Below, in pieces: positions 15,325-23,104 of a stretch of DNA of 42,176 bases; positions within the stretch are counted from its first letter, which is position 1; each line of letters opens with the position of its first letter. Origin of the DNA: Candidatus Moranbacteria bacterium GW2011_GWE2_36_40. Its GTDB lineage: Bacteria; Patescibacteriota; Minisyncoccia; Moranbacterales; GWC2-37-73. The stretch lies in NCBI GenBank assembly GCA_000991645.1, contig LBRX01000001.1, positions 1 to 42,176 of the forward strand. The letters are read 5' to 3'. The translations under genes were made by a program, and so were the position numbers. The notes below the pieces were generated by a model. That model did no database searches. It was not told the DNA's origin and worked only from the letters and a program-made list of their open reading frames with translations.

Positions 15325-16128
15325 ATGGAATTGAAAGCTAAAAAATCTCTTGGGCAAAATTTTTTGAAAGACGCTGACGTGTTGGGTCGGATTATTAAGG
15401 CTGCAAATTTGTCACAAGATGACGTGGTGATTGAAGTTGGCCCGGGACAAGGTGTGCTGACTGAATTGTTGGCAGGAGTTTGCAAAAAAGTTATTGCTAT
15501 CGAATTGGATGATAGATTGATTGAACCATTGCACACCAAATTCGTAGACAATAAAAATGTAGAAATCATTCATGACGATATTTTAAAAATAAACCTTCCT
15601 GAACTACTAACAACTAACAACATACAACCAATAACATACAAAGTTGTTGCAAATATTCCATATTATATTACCGCACCAATCATACGCTTATTTTTGGAAA
15701 CAAAAATTCCTCCGAGCGAAGTTATTTTTATGGTACAAAAAGAAGTGGCTGAAAGAATCTGCGCAAAGCCTGGTGCAATGAGCATCCTGGCAGTTTCTGT
15801 TCAATATTATGCCAAAGCGGAATTTTTGTTTACAGTTTTTAAAGAATCATTTGAACCAGTACCGAAAGTTGATAGTGCCATCATAAAGATAACTCACAAC
15901 TTACAACTTACAACTGACAACAAAGAAAAGACGAAGAAATTCTTCAGAGTTGTGAAATCTGGATTTTCTGCCAAAAGAAAAACCCTGATCAACAATCTTT
16001 CCAATGGACTTCAGATTGATAAAAAAGAAATTGAAGAAAAACTCGGCTCAATTGGATTTTCCCCTAGTGTGCGAGCACAAGAGTTGGGAGTTGAGGATTG
16101 GAAAAAGCTGGCGGATATTTTGGCTTAG
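15325..16128 (+). CDS. rsmA: 16S rRNA dimethyladenosine transferase
   Basis: A 267-residue protein with all KsgA/RsmA hallmarks: KSLGQNFLKD at the N-terminus, SAM motif I VIEVGPGQGVLTELL (residue ~36), acidic motif II IELDD, and catalytic motif IV VVANIPYYITAP (~110), then MVQKEVAERI and the C-terminal helical domain FSAKRKTLINNL. It dimethylates two adjacent adenines in helix 45 of 16S rRNA. Two short segments look like in-frame repeat insertions: LTTNNIQPITY before motif IV and NLQLTTDNKEK in the C-terminal domain. Both are encoded by 7-nt word arrays. Both lie at surface-loop positions in the family, so activity is probably kept. Confidence 0.95.
   Translation: MELKAKKSLGQNFLKDADVLGRIIKAANLSQDDVVIEVGPGQGVLTELLAGVCKKVIAIELDDRLIEPLHTKFVDNKNVEIIHDDILKINLPELLTTNNIQPITYKVVANIPYYITAPIIRLFLETKIPPSEVIFMVQKEVAERICAKPGAMSILAVSVQYYAKAEFLFTVFKESFEPVPKVDSAIIKITHNLQLTTDNKEKTKKFFRVVKSGFSAKRKTLINNLSNGLQIDKKEIEEKLGSIGFSPSVRAQELGVEDWKKLADILA
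15602..15643 (+). repeat. Heptad array inside rsmA, site 1
   Basis: Consecutive 7-nt words aactact, aacaact, aacaaca, tacaacc, aataaca, tacaaag encode LTTNNIQPITYK directly before the catalytic NIPYY motif, where homologues normally have a short loop. Confidence 0.65.
15893..15920 (+). repeat. Heptad array inside rsmA, site 2
   Basis: The words ctcacaa, cttacaa, cttacaa, ctgacaa run in exact 7-nt steps and encode HNLQLTTDN. The vocabulary is shared with site 1 and differs from the surrounding codons. Confidence 0.65.
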
Positions 16129-16144
16129 TGCAGCCGCTTAGTTG

Positions 16145-16207
16145 TTAATTGTTGCATTAATTGTTGCAATATGATACAATTAAAGCGTAATCAATGCAAC
16201 AATTAAC
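16145..16207 (+). promoter_or_regulatory. fic promoter with three operator-like repeats
   Basis: TTGCAT (16152-16157), a 17-nt spacer and TACAAT (16175-16180) form a good promoter. The 12-mer ttaattgttgca occurs twice in tandem (16145-16156, 16157-16168), covering the -35 and spacer, and once inverted (16195-16206) in the leader. A repressor bound to these sites would block transcription. The winged-helix domain of the Fic protein encoded next is the obvious candidate (inference). Confidence 0.65.
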
Positions 16208-16214
16208 CATAATT

Positions 16215-17270
16215 ATGCTTAAAATAAGCAAAAGACAACAACAAATATTCGATTTCATTCAAAAAAATGGAATTTCTTCGAACAGTCAAATAATCGCCAA
16301 TTTAGCTGAAAAAGAAGAAAAAATTTCTAGATATACGGTTATTAGGGAATTGGAAAAGCTTTTATCTGAGGGTGTCATCATAAAGAAGGGCAAAGGGCGA
16401 AATATTGCATACGCATTGCCTGCAAATGCATCGCTACTTAAATTTATTGACCCAGAAATATATTTTAAAGTTTCCTCAGATGAACGAAAAATTTCAAAGG
16501 ATGAGTTTAATTTTGAAATTTTTGAAGAATTTCAAGAGAATTTGTTTTCAGTGGAGGAAATTTTGCAATTGGAAAAGAAAAATAAAACACATCAAAAAAG
16601 GATAGCTATGCTCTCCCCGATATTACTAAAAAAAGAATTAGAACGATTGAGTATAGATTTTAGCTGGAAATCTTCAAAAATTGAGGGAAATACATATGAC
16701 CTTCTTGAAACTGAGCAGTTAATCAAAAATCAACAGCAAGCCAGGGGTCATTCTCAAAAAGAAGCGACCATGATTTTGAATAACAAGGATGCTTTGAAAT
16801 ATATTCTTGAACAAAAAAGTGAATTCAAGAAATTGACGCTTGCTAAAATTGAAAATGCGCATGCACTTGTTGTTAATGAGCTTGGAGTGCAGAAAAATAT
16901 CCGAAAGCGACTGGTTGGAATTACCGGTACGCGCTTTAGACCACTTGATAATGAATTTCAAATCAGAGAGGCACTGGAAAAAGTCATTGAAATTGTTAAT
17001 AATAAAAAAATCCATCCATTAAGCAAGGCGCTCGCGACTGTATTATTGATTTCGTACATACAGCCATTTGAGGATGGAAACAAGCGGACTGCAAGAATCT
17101 TGGGCAATGCGATCTTGTTGGCGAATGGGTATTGTCCTTTATCATATCGAAGCGTGGATGATTTGGAATATAAAAAAGCTACACTTTTATTTTACGAACA
17201 AAATAGCGCGTATTATTTCAAGAAGCTATTCAAAGAGCAATTCGAATTCGCAGTAGAAAATTATTTCTAG
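16215..17270 (+). CDS. Fic-family protein with N-terminal winged helix
   Basis: The ATG at 16215 (MLKISKRQQQIFDFIQKNG) was chosen; an in-frame ATG at 16194 lies within the inverted operator copy. The product has about 351 residues. A winged-helix domain (1-75; YTVIRELEKLLSEGVIIKKG) precedes a Fic domain. An inhibitory-helix motif SSKIEGN (around 153) matches the (S/T)xxxE(G/N) element that blocks the nucleotide pocket. The Fic core motif reads QPFEDGNKRTAR at 283, so the catalytic histidine of HPFxxGNxRxxR is replaced by glutamine. Fic proteins normally transfer AMP or other phosphate-containing groups to target proteins. This one may be catalytically weak or dead and act mainly as a regulator. 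It appears monocistronic with its own operator. Confidence 0.88.
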   Translation: MLKISKRQQQIFDFIQKNGISSNSQIIANLAEKEEKISRYTVIRELEKLLSEGVIIKKGKGRNIAYALPANASLLKFIDPEIYFKVSSDERKISKDEFNFEIFEEFQENLFSVEEILQLEKKNKTHQKRIAMLSPILLKKELERLSIDFSWKSSKIEGNTYDLLETEQLIKNQQQARGHSQKEATMILNNKDALKYILEQKSEFKKLTLAKIENAHALVVNELGVQKNIRKRLVGITGTRFRPLDNEFQIREALEKVIEIVNNKKIHPLSKALATVLLISYIQPFEDGNKRTARILGNAILLANGYCPLSYRSVDDLEYKKATLLFYEQNSAYYFKKLFKEQFEFAVENYF

Positions 17271-17339
17271 CTAGATTATCGTAAGATAAAAAAGCATTGC
17301 AAAATAATGCATATGCATGTATTTGCAATGGAATGATAA

Positions 17340-17672
17340 AAAGAAAAAGAAGAGGTGGTCACAAATTGTGACCACCTTAAGCACTTAAAATATTCTCCAT
17401 ACAAGCCCAGTGTTTTTACTGAACAGGGAGTTGCAATGCTTTCAAGTGTTTTGAAAAGTGAGAAAGCGATTCAAGTAAACATCTAAATTATAAGAACGTT
17501 TACCAAAATAAAAGAAATGATTATCAGTAATAGGGAGTTGCGAATAAAGATTGAAGAACTAGAAGATAAATATGACGCGAAATTCTCCACAATTTTCAAG
17601 GTAATCACAAAATTAATTGCTGACCCAGAAAGAGAAAATAAGAGGAAGATTGGTTTTAATGTTGAAAAATAG
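17340..17672 (+). pseudogene. ORF6N-domain protein remnant
   Basis: The frame reads EVVTNCDHLKHLKYSPYKPS, VFTEQGVAMLSSVLKSEKAI, a TAA at 17484, then IIRTFTKIKEMIISNRELRI and a C-terminal coiled segment ending at TAG 17672. The FTEQGVAMLSSVL block and the following helix are typical of ORF6N proteins (phage or mobile-element DNA-binding antirepressor-like). The N-terminal two thirds are missing and stops precede 17340, so this is a truncated and stop-interrupted remnant. A perfect 10-bp stem (aggtggtcac/gtgaccacct, 17353-17377) lies in its start and may now serve as a fic terminator. Confidence 0.75.
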
Positions 17673-17770
17673 CGACAAAGACATAAAAATTTCGGTGTGG
17701 TACAATGGGGTCTGGATAATGAATTTATTGAAAATAAAAAACCTAACTTAAGTTGTCGGGCAATAATCTA

Positions 17771-17822
17771 ACCTCTCTGTCCCGATTCCGTATCGGGACA
17801 TCTCTCCTAATCATAGGAGAGA
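17771..17822. repeat. Double-hairpin intergenic element, copy 2
   Basis: Hairpin 1 is tgtcccgat/atcgggaca with a 5-nt loop and hairpin 2 is tctctcct/aggagaga. The arrangement, spacing and acctctc lead match the copies at 9085 and 28547. The helicase start follows after ggaagaaaac. Confidence 0.75.
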
Positions 17823-17844
17823 ATAATGTGGAAGAAAACTTTTT

Positions 17845-20214
17845 ATGGATATTTTAGAAGGATTAAATAATCAACAAAGGGAAGCTGTCATTACTGCGGA
17901 TGGGCCGATGCTTTTGATTGCGGGTGCGGGATCTGGCAAAACCAAGACACTGACTCATCGTGTGGCATATTTGATTAACAATCATAAGGTGCCGGCGCGC
18001 AACATTTTGGCGGTGACTTTTACCAACAAAGCAGCCGGAGAAATGCGCGAAAGGATTATGAAAATTTTGCATCCTGATGCGGATGCAAAATTTAAGTATA
18101 GTCTTTATGGAAATTATGATTTGCCAACGGTGGGAACTTTTCATGCAATCTGCAGCAAAATTCTTAGAAGTGAAATTGAAGCATTGGGATATGCAAAGAC
18201 ATTTCACATTGTGGATGATCAAGACCAACAGATTTTGATGAAACGTGTATTGAAAGAATTGGAAATAGATTCTCAACAATTTGCGCCGCGCGCCATTTTG
18301 GCAGCAATTAGCAAAGCAAAAAATGAATTGATGACCGCAGAGCAGTTCAAAAATCAAGCCAATGGATATTATGAAGAAATTGCAGCCAAGGCATATTTAC
18401 TGTATCAATCGCGACTAAAGGAAAACAACGGACTTGATTTTGATGACATCATTATGTTTACTGTGCATCTTTTTAAAAATTTTCCCGAAGTGCTGGAAAA
18501 ATATCAGAATCAATTTCAATATATCATGGTGGATGAATATCAAGACACCAACCGTGCACAATATCTCTTGATAAATCTTTTGGCCAGCAAGCATCGTAAT
18601 TTGTGCGTCGTTGGAGATGATTGGCAGAGCATTTATAAATTTCGTGGAGCGGACATTAAAAACATTTTAAATTTCGAGAAAGATTATAAAGAGGCTAAGG
18701 TAATTCACCTTGAACAAAATTATCGTTCCAGTCAAATAATTTTGGATGCAGCATACGGAGTTATTTCCAAAAATATTAATCGCAAGGATAAGAATCTTTG
18801 GACAGAAAAAGAAACAGGTCATTTGATAACTTCATTTGAAGCTGCAGATGAAAGAGATGAAGCTGAGTTTGTGGCCAATGAAATTAAGGCAAACAATAAT
18901 GGGGCTTATAGTAAATACGTTGTACTTTATCGCACCAATGCGCAATCACGAGCAATCGAGGAAGTTTTTTTGAAAAAATCAATACCATATCGCATTATTG
19001 GCGGCATTAAATTTTATCAAAGAAAAGAAGTAAAGGATGTTATTGCATATCTACGTTTGATTTCAAATAACAGTGATACTGTTTCCTTGGAAAGGATTGT
19101 GAACGAACCCAAGAGAAATATAGGAGAGGTGACAGTTAAAAAATGGTTGTCTGCTGCAAGACTTATGGGTTTGAATGCCATTGATTATGGTTGTCATCCT
19201 GAATTTATTTCAGGATCTAGTTCTGCATTGGAGCAATCGCGACCTAGTGAGATGCTGAAACCCATGCCTACCGGCAGGCAGGAAGTTCAGCATGACATGG
19301 TTAATACTAAAAATTTGCAATTACCAAAAACTAAGGTTGATGAGATTGTTAAGTTTTGTGAGTTTATAAAAAGGATGAAAGATATTCAGCCGAGAATTTC
19401 CTTGTCTGATTTTATTGAAAAAGTGTTTCAAGAAAGCGGATATGAAAAAATGCTTTCTCTTGATGGTGATGAGGGCGAAAAAAGATCTGAGAATGTGCTC
19501 GAACTTATTTCTGTTGCACAAAAATACGACAAAAAGGAAAAAGGGGAAAATGGGGATGAAAAGGGATTGAATGGGGCTGAAGGGGCATTGGATGAAAACT
19601 TAGATGTGCTAAGTGCCTTCTTGGAAGAAGTGGCATTGGCTTCTGATGTTGATAATGTTAATCAAAATGAGGATGCTGTGCATTTGATGACGCTGCATAG
19701 TGCTAAAGGGTTGGAATTCCCTGTGGTTTTTATTGTTGGCTTGGAAGAGGGAATCTTGCCACATTCTCGCAGTTTGCTTTCTTCGGGCGAAATGGAAGAA
19801 GAAAGACGTTTGATGTATGTTGGACTCACAAGAGCTAAGGAAAAAATTTATTTGTTGTTTACGCGTCAGCGAACTTTGTTTGGATCAACGCAAATGAATA
19901 GTCCATCACGCTTTCTGGAAGATATTCCGGAAAAATTGGTGAAAAAAAATTCGTATCGCGAGAATGAACAAAAAGTTTTTGAAAAATTATTATTTGAAAG
20001 GGATAAAAGGGGAATAATGGGAGCAAGGGGAGAGATAAAAACTAATGCAAAAATAAAAACCCCACTTAACTTTAAAGGAGGGGAACATGTTAGTCATGAA
20101 GTTTTTGGCGATGGTCTTGTTATTTCTGCAATAGACGATACTATTGTGGTGGCTTTTAAAAAAGCAGGAATCAAGAGACTTTCCGCAGAGTACGCGAATC
20201 TAAAGAAGATATAA
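17845..20214 (+). CDS. pcrA: UvrD/PcrA-like superfamily 1 DNA helicase
   Basis: A 789-residue protein with the full SF1A motif set: Walker A IAGAGSGKTKTLTHR (residue ~27), Ia FTNKAAGEM, II DEYQDTN, III VVGDDWQSIYKFRGAD, IV LEQNYRSS, V LMTLHSAKGLEFPVVF and VI RRLMYVGLTRAKEKIYL. The C-terminus has the PcrA-type small domain (HEVFGDGLVISA). Role: a 3'-5' helicase in repair and replication. Two regions depart from homologues: residues ~450-485 (CHPEFISGSSS ... PTGRQEVQHDM) come from an inserted palindromic repeat, and KGENGDEKGLNGAEG is a low-complexity insert encoded by iterated gggg-containing words. Both keep the frame. Names pcrA/uvrD are not separable here. Confidence 0.95.
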   Translation: MDILEGLNNQQREAVITADGPMLLIAGAGSGKTKTLTHRVAYLINNHKVPARNILAVTFTNKAAGEMRERIMKILHPDADAKFKYSLYGNYDLPTVGTFHAICSKILRSEIEALGYAKTFHIVDDQDQQILMKRVLKELEIDSQQFAPRAILAAISKAKNELMTAEQFKNQANGYYEEIAAKAYLLYQSRLKENNGLDFDDIIMFTVHLFKNFPEVLEKYQNQFQYIMVDEYQDTNRAQYLLINLLASKHRNLCVVGDDWQSIYKFRGADIKNILNFEKDYKEAKVIHLEQNYRSSQIILDAAYGVISKNINRKDKNLWTEKETGHLITSFEAADERDEAEFVANEIKANNNGAYSKYVVLYRTNAQSRAIEEVFLKKSIPYRIIGGIKFYQRKEVKDVIAYLRLISNNSDTVSLERIVNEPKRNIGEVTVKKWLSAARLMGLNAIDYGCHPEFISGSSSALEQSRPSEMLKPMPTGRQEVQHDMVNTKNLQLPKTKVDEIVKFCEFIKRMKDIQPRISLSDFIEKVFQESGYEKMLSLDGDEGEKRSENVLELISVAQKYDKKEKGENGDEKGLNGAEGALDENLDVLSAFLEEVALASDVDNVNQNEDAVHLMTLHSAKGLEFPVVFIVGLEEGILPHSRSLLSSGEMEEERRLMYVGLTRAKEKIYLLFTRQRTLFGSTQMNSPSRFLEDIPEKLVKKNSYRENEQKVFEKLLFERDKRGIMGARGEIKTNAKIKTPLNFKGGEHVSHEVFGDGLVISAIDDTIVVAFKKAGIKRLSAEYANLKKI
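19192..19297. repeat. Palindromic repeat inserted in frame in the helicase gene
   Basis: The ends tgtcatcctgaa and ttcagcatgaca are inverted repeats with one mismatch. Inside are a second stem (ctgaatttatttcag) and the palindromic cctaccggcaggcagg. atggtt occurs on both flanks and could be a target duplication. The translated segment CHPEFISGSS is a peptide seen repeatedly where this repeat class enters genes. The same cctaccgg..caggcagg core is in gpmI at 36125-36147. Confidence 0.75.
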
Positions 20215-20250
20215 AAAAATAATTTAGCATTTTAAATCAAAGATGGTGCT

Positions 20251-20369
20251 TAATTTCGAATTTTGAATTTCGAATTTCGAATCAAATCAGAATGATAGAA
20301 TGTTTCAAAAATTAAAAATTAAATCATTGGAAATTCATTCAAAATTCAAAATTAGAAACTCAAAATTGA
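20251..20369. repeat. Heptad-array element, copy downstream of the Xer gene
   Basis: The left array reads aatttcg-aattttg-aatttcg-aatttcg and the right array ttcattc-aaaattc-aaaatta-gaaactc-aaaattg, around a core aatcaaatcagaatgat. It is 119 nt long. A second copy of the same length, orientation and core lies at 21331-21449, so the recombinase gene is bracketed by direct copies. Confidence 0.75.
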
Positions 20370-20371
20370 TT

Positions 20372-21292
20372 TCATGCACCCTTTTTTTTCTTGGCATGAA
20401 ATCGTTTATGTGTGTCTTTTAATTGGGTGTTGGTAACGTGTGTGTATATTTGAGTTGTTGTTATTGATGAATGTCCAAGCATTGTTTGCACGCTTCGAAT
20501 GTCTGCTCCGTTGGAGAGAAGATCGGTGGCGAAACTATGTCGAAGAGTGTGAGGATGAACATCTTTTACTATACCTGCTTTTGCTGCATAAAATTTGACT
20601 ATTCTTTGGATTGAACGAGGTGTTAGTCTTTTGTTTTGTTGATCATCAGTAATTTTTTTGTTGGAAAATCGAATAAAGACAGCTTCATCAATATCAACTC
20701 TTTTGTCTAGATAATTTTTTATAGCATCCTTTGCTGTATCTGAAATAAAAACAAGTCTTAGTTTGTCGCCTTTTCCTCGCACGCTAAATTCTTGTCGCTC
20801 TATGTTTATTTGATCGCGGTTTAGGCTTGTTAGTTCGCTGACACGTAGTCCTGCTGAAAAAAGAAGTTCCAAAATGGCTCTATCGCGAAGAGTTTTTATG
20901 TCCTTGTTTGAAGCGGCCTGCAAAAGACGTTCCACTTCTTCGCCATCAAGAAATTCTATTTCATGCGTTGGATTTTTTCCAATCTCTATTTTTTCAGCAG
21001 ATAAGCTTTTAACATCTCTTTTGGCAAGATATTTTAGAAAGCTACGGATTGCAATCAAATGGTAGTTTTGAGTTGCCTTTTTTAATTCATGTCCTTTTTG
21101 ATCTGTTTTGCGATTAAGATAGAGGCGATAATTTCTGACCAGATCAATTGTCAGATCATCAGGACTGGATATTTTCGCCCAAGTCAAAAAACGCTTGAGA
21201 TAGTGATGGTAATTCTCAATTGTTTTTTGGGAACGATTGCGTTCAATCTCTAAGTATTCCAAAAAGTCTGTTAGTAATTTTTGTAATGTCAT
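20372..21292 (-). CDS. xerD: Tyrosine recombinase, XerC/XerD type
   Basis: A 306-residue protein. The N-terminal SAM-like core-binding domain (MTLQKLLTDFLEYLEIERNR, residues 1-90) is followed by a catalytic domain with Arg in LFSAGLRVSEL, Lys in VRGKGDKLRL, HTLRHSFAT, and LGHSSITTTQIYTHV carrying the second His and the nucleophilic Tyr. Length and motifs fit XerC/XerD/XerA, which resolve chromosome dimers at dif; phage integrases are less similar. It is transcribed convergently to the helicase. Direct copies of a 119-nt repeat lie 2 nt beyond its stop and 39 nt upstream of its start, which is unusual for a housekeeping Xer gene. Confidence 0.92.
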   Translation of the reverse strand: MTLQKLLTDFLEYLEIERNRSQKTIENYHHYLKRFLTWAKISSPDDLTIDLVRNYRLYLNRKTDQKGHELKKATQNYHLIAIRSFLKYLAKRDVKSLSAEKIEIGKNPTHEIEFLDGEEVERLLQAASNKDIKTLRDRAILELLFSAGLRVSELTSLNRDQINIERQEFSVRGKGDKLRLVFISDTAKDAIKNYLDKRVDIDEAVFIRFSNKKITDDQQNKRLTPRSIQRIVKFYAAKAGIVKDVHPHTLRHSFATDLLSNGADIRSVQTMLGHSSITTTQIYTHVTNTQLKDTHKRFHAKKKKGA

Positions 21293-21330
21293 AAAAGCAA
21301 TATTTAATGTCTTGGATCTTAGTATTTTTT

Positions 21331-21449
21331 TAATTTTGAATTATGAATTTTGAATTTCGAATGAAATCATAATGATCGAATATTTGAAACATTAAAAATT
21401 CATAAATTAGAAATTAATTCAAAATTAAAAATTCAAAATTGGAAATTTA
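21331..21449. repeat. Heptad-array element, copy upstream of the Xer gene
   Basis: Left words are aattttg-aattatg-aattttg-aatttcg, the core is aatgaaatcataatgatcg, and right words are ttcaaaatt-aaaaattc-aaaattgg. It is the direct-orientation partner of 20251-20369, with divergence spread along its length, so the pair is not a recent duplication. Confidence 0.75.
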
Positions 21450-21557
21450 GTGCAGCAGTGCTGACTCTATTGTACCGCAATTAATCATTTCAAAGAATAG
21501 CCTTGTTGAAATAGGGCTTTTAATAGCTAAAAAATGGATTTTTTGTGCATAATTTCG

Positions 21558-21585
21558 TTGACAAAAAGCCTCAAGAGTATATACT
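21558..21585 (+). promoter_or_regulatory. Promoter for the LysM-CHAP gene
   Basis: TTGACA (21558-21563), a 16-nt spacer and TATACT (21580-21585). The predicted leader is about 130 nt and contains short inverted repeats (aacagt...actgtt; atcct...aggat). No known riboswitch consensus was recognised. The 21450-21557 stretch upstream shows nothing else. Confidence 0.65.
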
Positions 21586-21723
21586 TGGAAACAGTTTAAA
21601 AATTAAGACTGCAGATCTAGGGTAACTGTTATTTTGGATTTAATCTGAAATTTTAATCCTGAAAAAAGTTTAGGATGACAGAAATTTTGCCTGAAATTGC
21701 ATGTCGATTGAAAGGATTTAGCT

Positions 21724-22932
21724 ATTAGTAAAAAACCTATTTTTTCTTATATTTTTGAGTTTGTCAAAAAGATAGACTTCAGGGAACTTAATACCAAAAT
21801 TCATGTTTGGCAAAGGATAATAGCAGACTTCATCAAAAAACATCGGACAATAAGATTGCTCCATCTTTTTCGCAATTATTCAGCTTTTGCAGTTGTTGTT
21901 TCCAGTTCTGTTTTGGTGAGTGCGACAAATGTTGCATCCGGAAAAGGAAACAATGGATTTTTGTTTGGATATTGGGATAATCCTGGAAAAACAGCTTCAA
22001 CGGTTAGCAACAAGATTAGTGGCCAAGTTGATAAAAAGAATGATCTGGCCATGGTACCTCTTTCGAAATCAAGCACTGCAGTTGAGCCAGGGGCAAAAGA
22101 AGAAATTGTGGCTCAAAATGTCATTCAATCACAAGGGATCATTGCGGCTGTGGGTGGCGGAAGTCCAATGAAAGACCCAGAAGAAGATGGTGGTGTAAAA
22201 ATGTATATGGTGCAATCCGGAGATACGCTCGGATCTATTGCTGTAAAAAACAATGTTTCAATCAATACCATTCTTTGGGCCAATGATATCAGCAATGTTG
22301 ATTCAATCATGCCTGGAGACACTTTGTTCATCTTGCCTATTTCAGGAATAAAATATGTTGTAAAATCGGGAGATAGTATTGATGCTGTTGCAGGAAAATT
22401 TAAGGCCGAAAAGGATAAGATCATCGCATTTAATGATTTGCCTGCCAATGGAGAGTTGGAAGCGGGAAAGGAGATCGTTATTCCTGATGGTCAAGGAGAC
22501 GCTCCAAAGCCAACAACTCCAACAACGTCCGAAAGTTCTATAATCGAAAAAAGACAATACGCCAATGCCACAGGAGGAACACCTGAAGTTACTGGTGGCG
22601 TGACTCCAAAGGGAAAGGCTGGAGCAGGACATCGTTTTCCATATGGATATTGCACTTGGTATGTTGCACAAAAACGTTATGTGCCATGGGGAGGAAATGC
22701 TGGAACCTGGCTTTATCACGCAAAAGCTCAAGGTTATGCAACAGGAAGAACTCCGCGTCCAGGTTCTATCATGGTAACAACAGAAAACAGATACTATGGG
22801 CATGTTGCCTTGGTTGAAAAAGTTTCCGGCAACACAATAACTGTCAGCGAAATGAATTATGCTGGATTTGCCAAACGCAGCACCAGAACCCTGTCAGCTT
22901 CAAGCAGAGCGATCAAAGGGTTTATCTATTGA
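21724..22932 (+). CDS. LysM-LysM-CHAP cell wall hydrolase, probable ATT start
   Basis: Two LysM domains (YMVQSGDTLGSIAVKNNVSI and YVVKSGDSIDAVAGKFKAEK) precede a C-terminal CHAP domain with the catalytic Cys in YGYCTWYVA and His in YYGHVALVE. Role: binding and cutting peptidoglycan outside the membrane. The signal anchor is FAVVVSSSVLVSATNVAS. A TTG at 21856 would start right before the anchor, but the frame stays open for 48 further codons without stops. There it encodes a protein-like SKKPIFSYIFEFVKK...HRTIRLLHL segment, and an aaagga site lies 7 nt before an ATT at 21724. I therefore propose ATT as the start (402 residues). The TTG start remains the alternative. Confidence 0.8.
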   Translation: MSKKPIFSYIFEFVKKIDFRELNTKIHVWQRIIADFIKKHRTIRLLHLFRNYSAFAVVVSSSVLVSATNVASGKGNNGFLFGYWDNPGKTASTVSNKISGQVDKKNDLAMVPLSKSSTAVEPGAKEEIVAQNVIQSQGIIAAVGGGSPMKDPEEDGGVKMYMVQSGDTLGSIAVKNNVSINTILWANDISNVDSIMPGDTLFILPISGIKYVVKSGDSIDAVAGKFKAEKDKIIAFNDLPANGELEAGKEIVIPDGQGDAPKPTTPTTSESSIIEKRQYANATGGTPEVTGGVTPKGKAGAGHRFPYGYCTWYVAQKRYVPWGGNAGTWLYHAKAQGYATGRTPRPGSIMVTTENRYYGHVALVEKVSGNTITVSEMNYAGFAKRSTRTLSASSRAIKGFIY

Positions 22933-22957
22933 CAGAAAACGTTTTTAGGTGTATAGT
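22929..22957 (+). promoter_or_regulatory. Strong promoter for the lipoprotein gene
   Basis: TTGACA (22929-22934), a 17-nt spacer and TATAGT (22952-22957). The -35 overlaps the stop codon of the LysM-CHAP gene. Confidence 0.75.
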
Positions 22958-22992
22958 GGACAGTTGAATGTAAAGACTGTTCATTAACAAAT

Positions 22993-23042
22993 TGACCTTC
23001 AAACAAGCCAAAAGTTTATTTTTTGGTGGAATTTGAAGGTAA
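22993..23042 (+). promoter_or_regulatory. Leader hairpin before the lipoprotein gene
   Basis: ccttcaaa (22997-23004) pairs with tttgaagg (23033-23040), and ccaaaa with ttttgg inside. The hairpin lies in the predicted leader, about 60 nt before the Shine-Dalgarno. Function unknown. Confidence 0.4.
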
Positions 23043-23104
23043 CATATATTAGTAAAAAGGAATGTAACGAAAACCAAAAAAGCGCTAAGCGCAAGGAGGA
23101 TGTC

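Noticed and set aside
17353..17377. Dedicated terminator of fic
   Set aside because: The perfect stem is part of the ORF6N coding remnant and lacks a T-run, so a terminator role is only possible, not shown.
21592..21723. Known riboswitch (for example c-di-AMP) in the leader of the wall hydrolase gene
   Set aside because: The leader is long and has short inverted repeats, but no recognised consensus motif was found.
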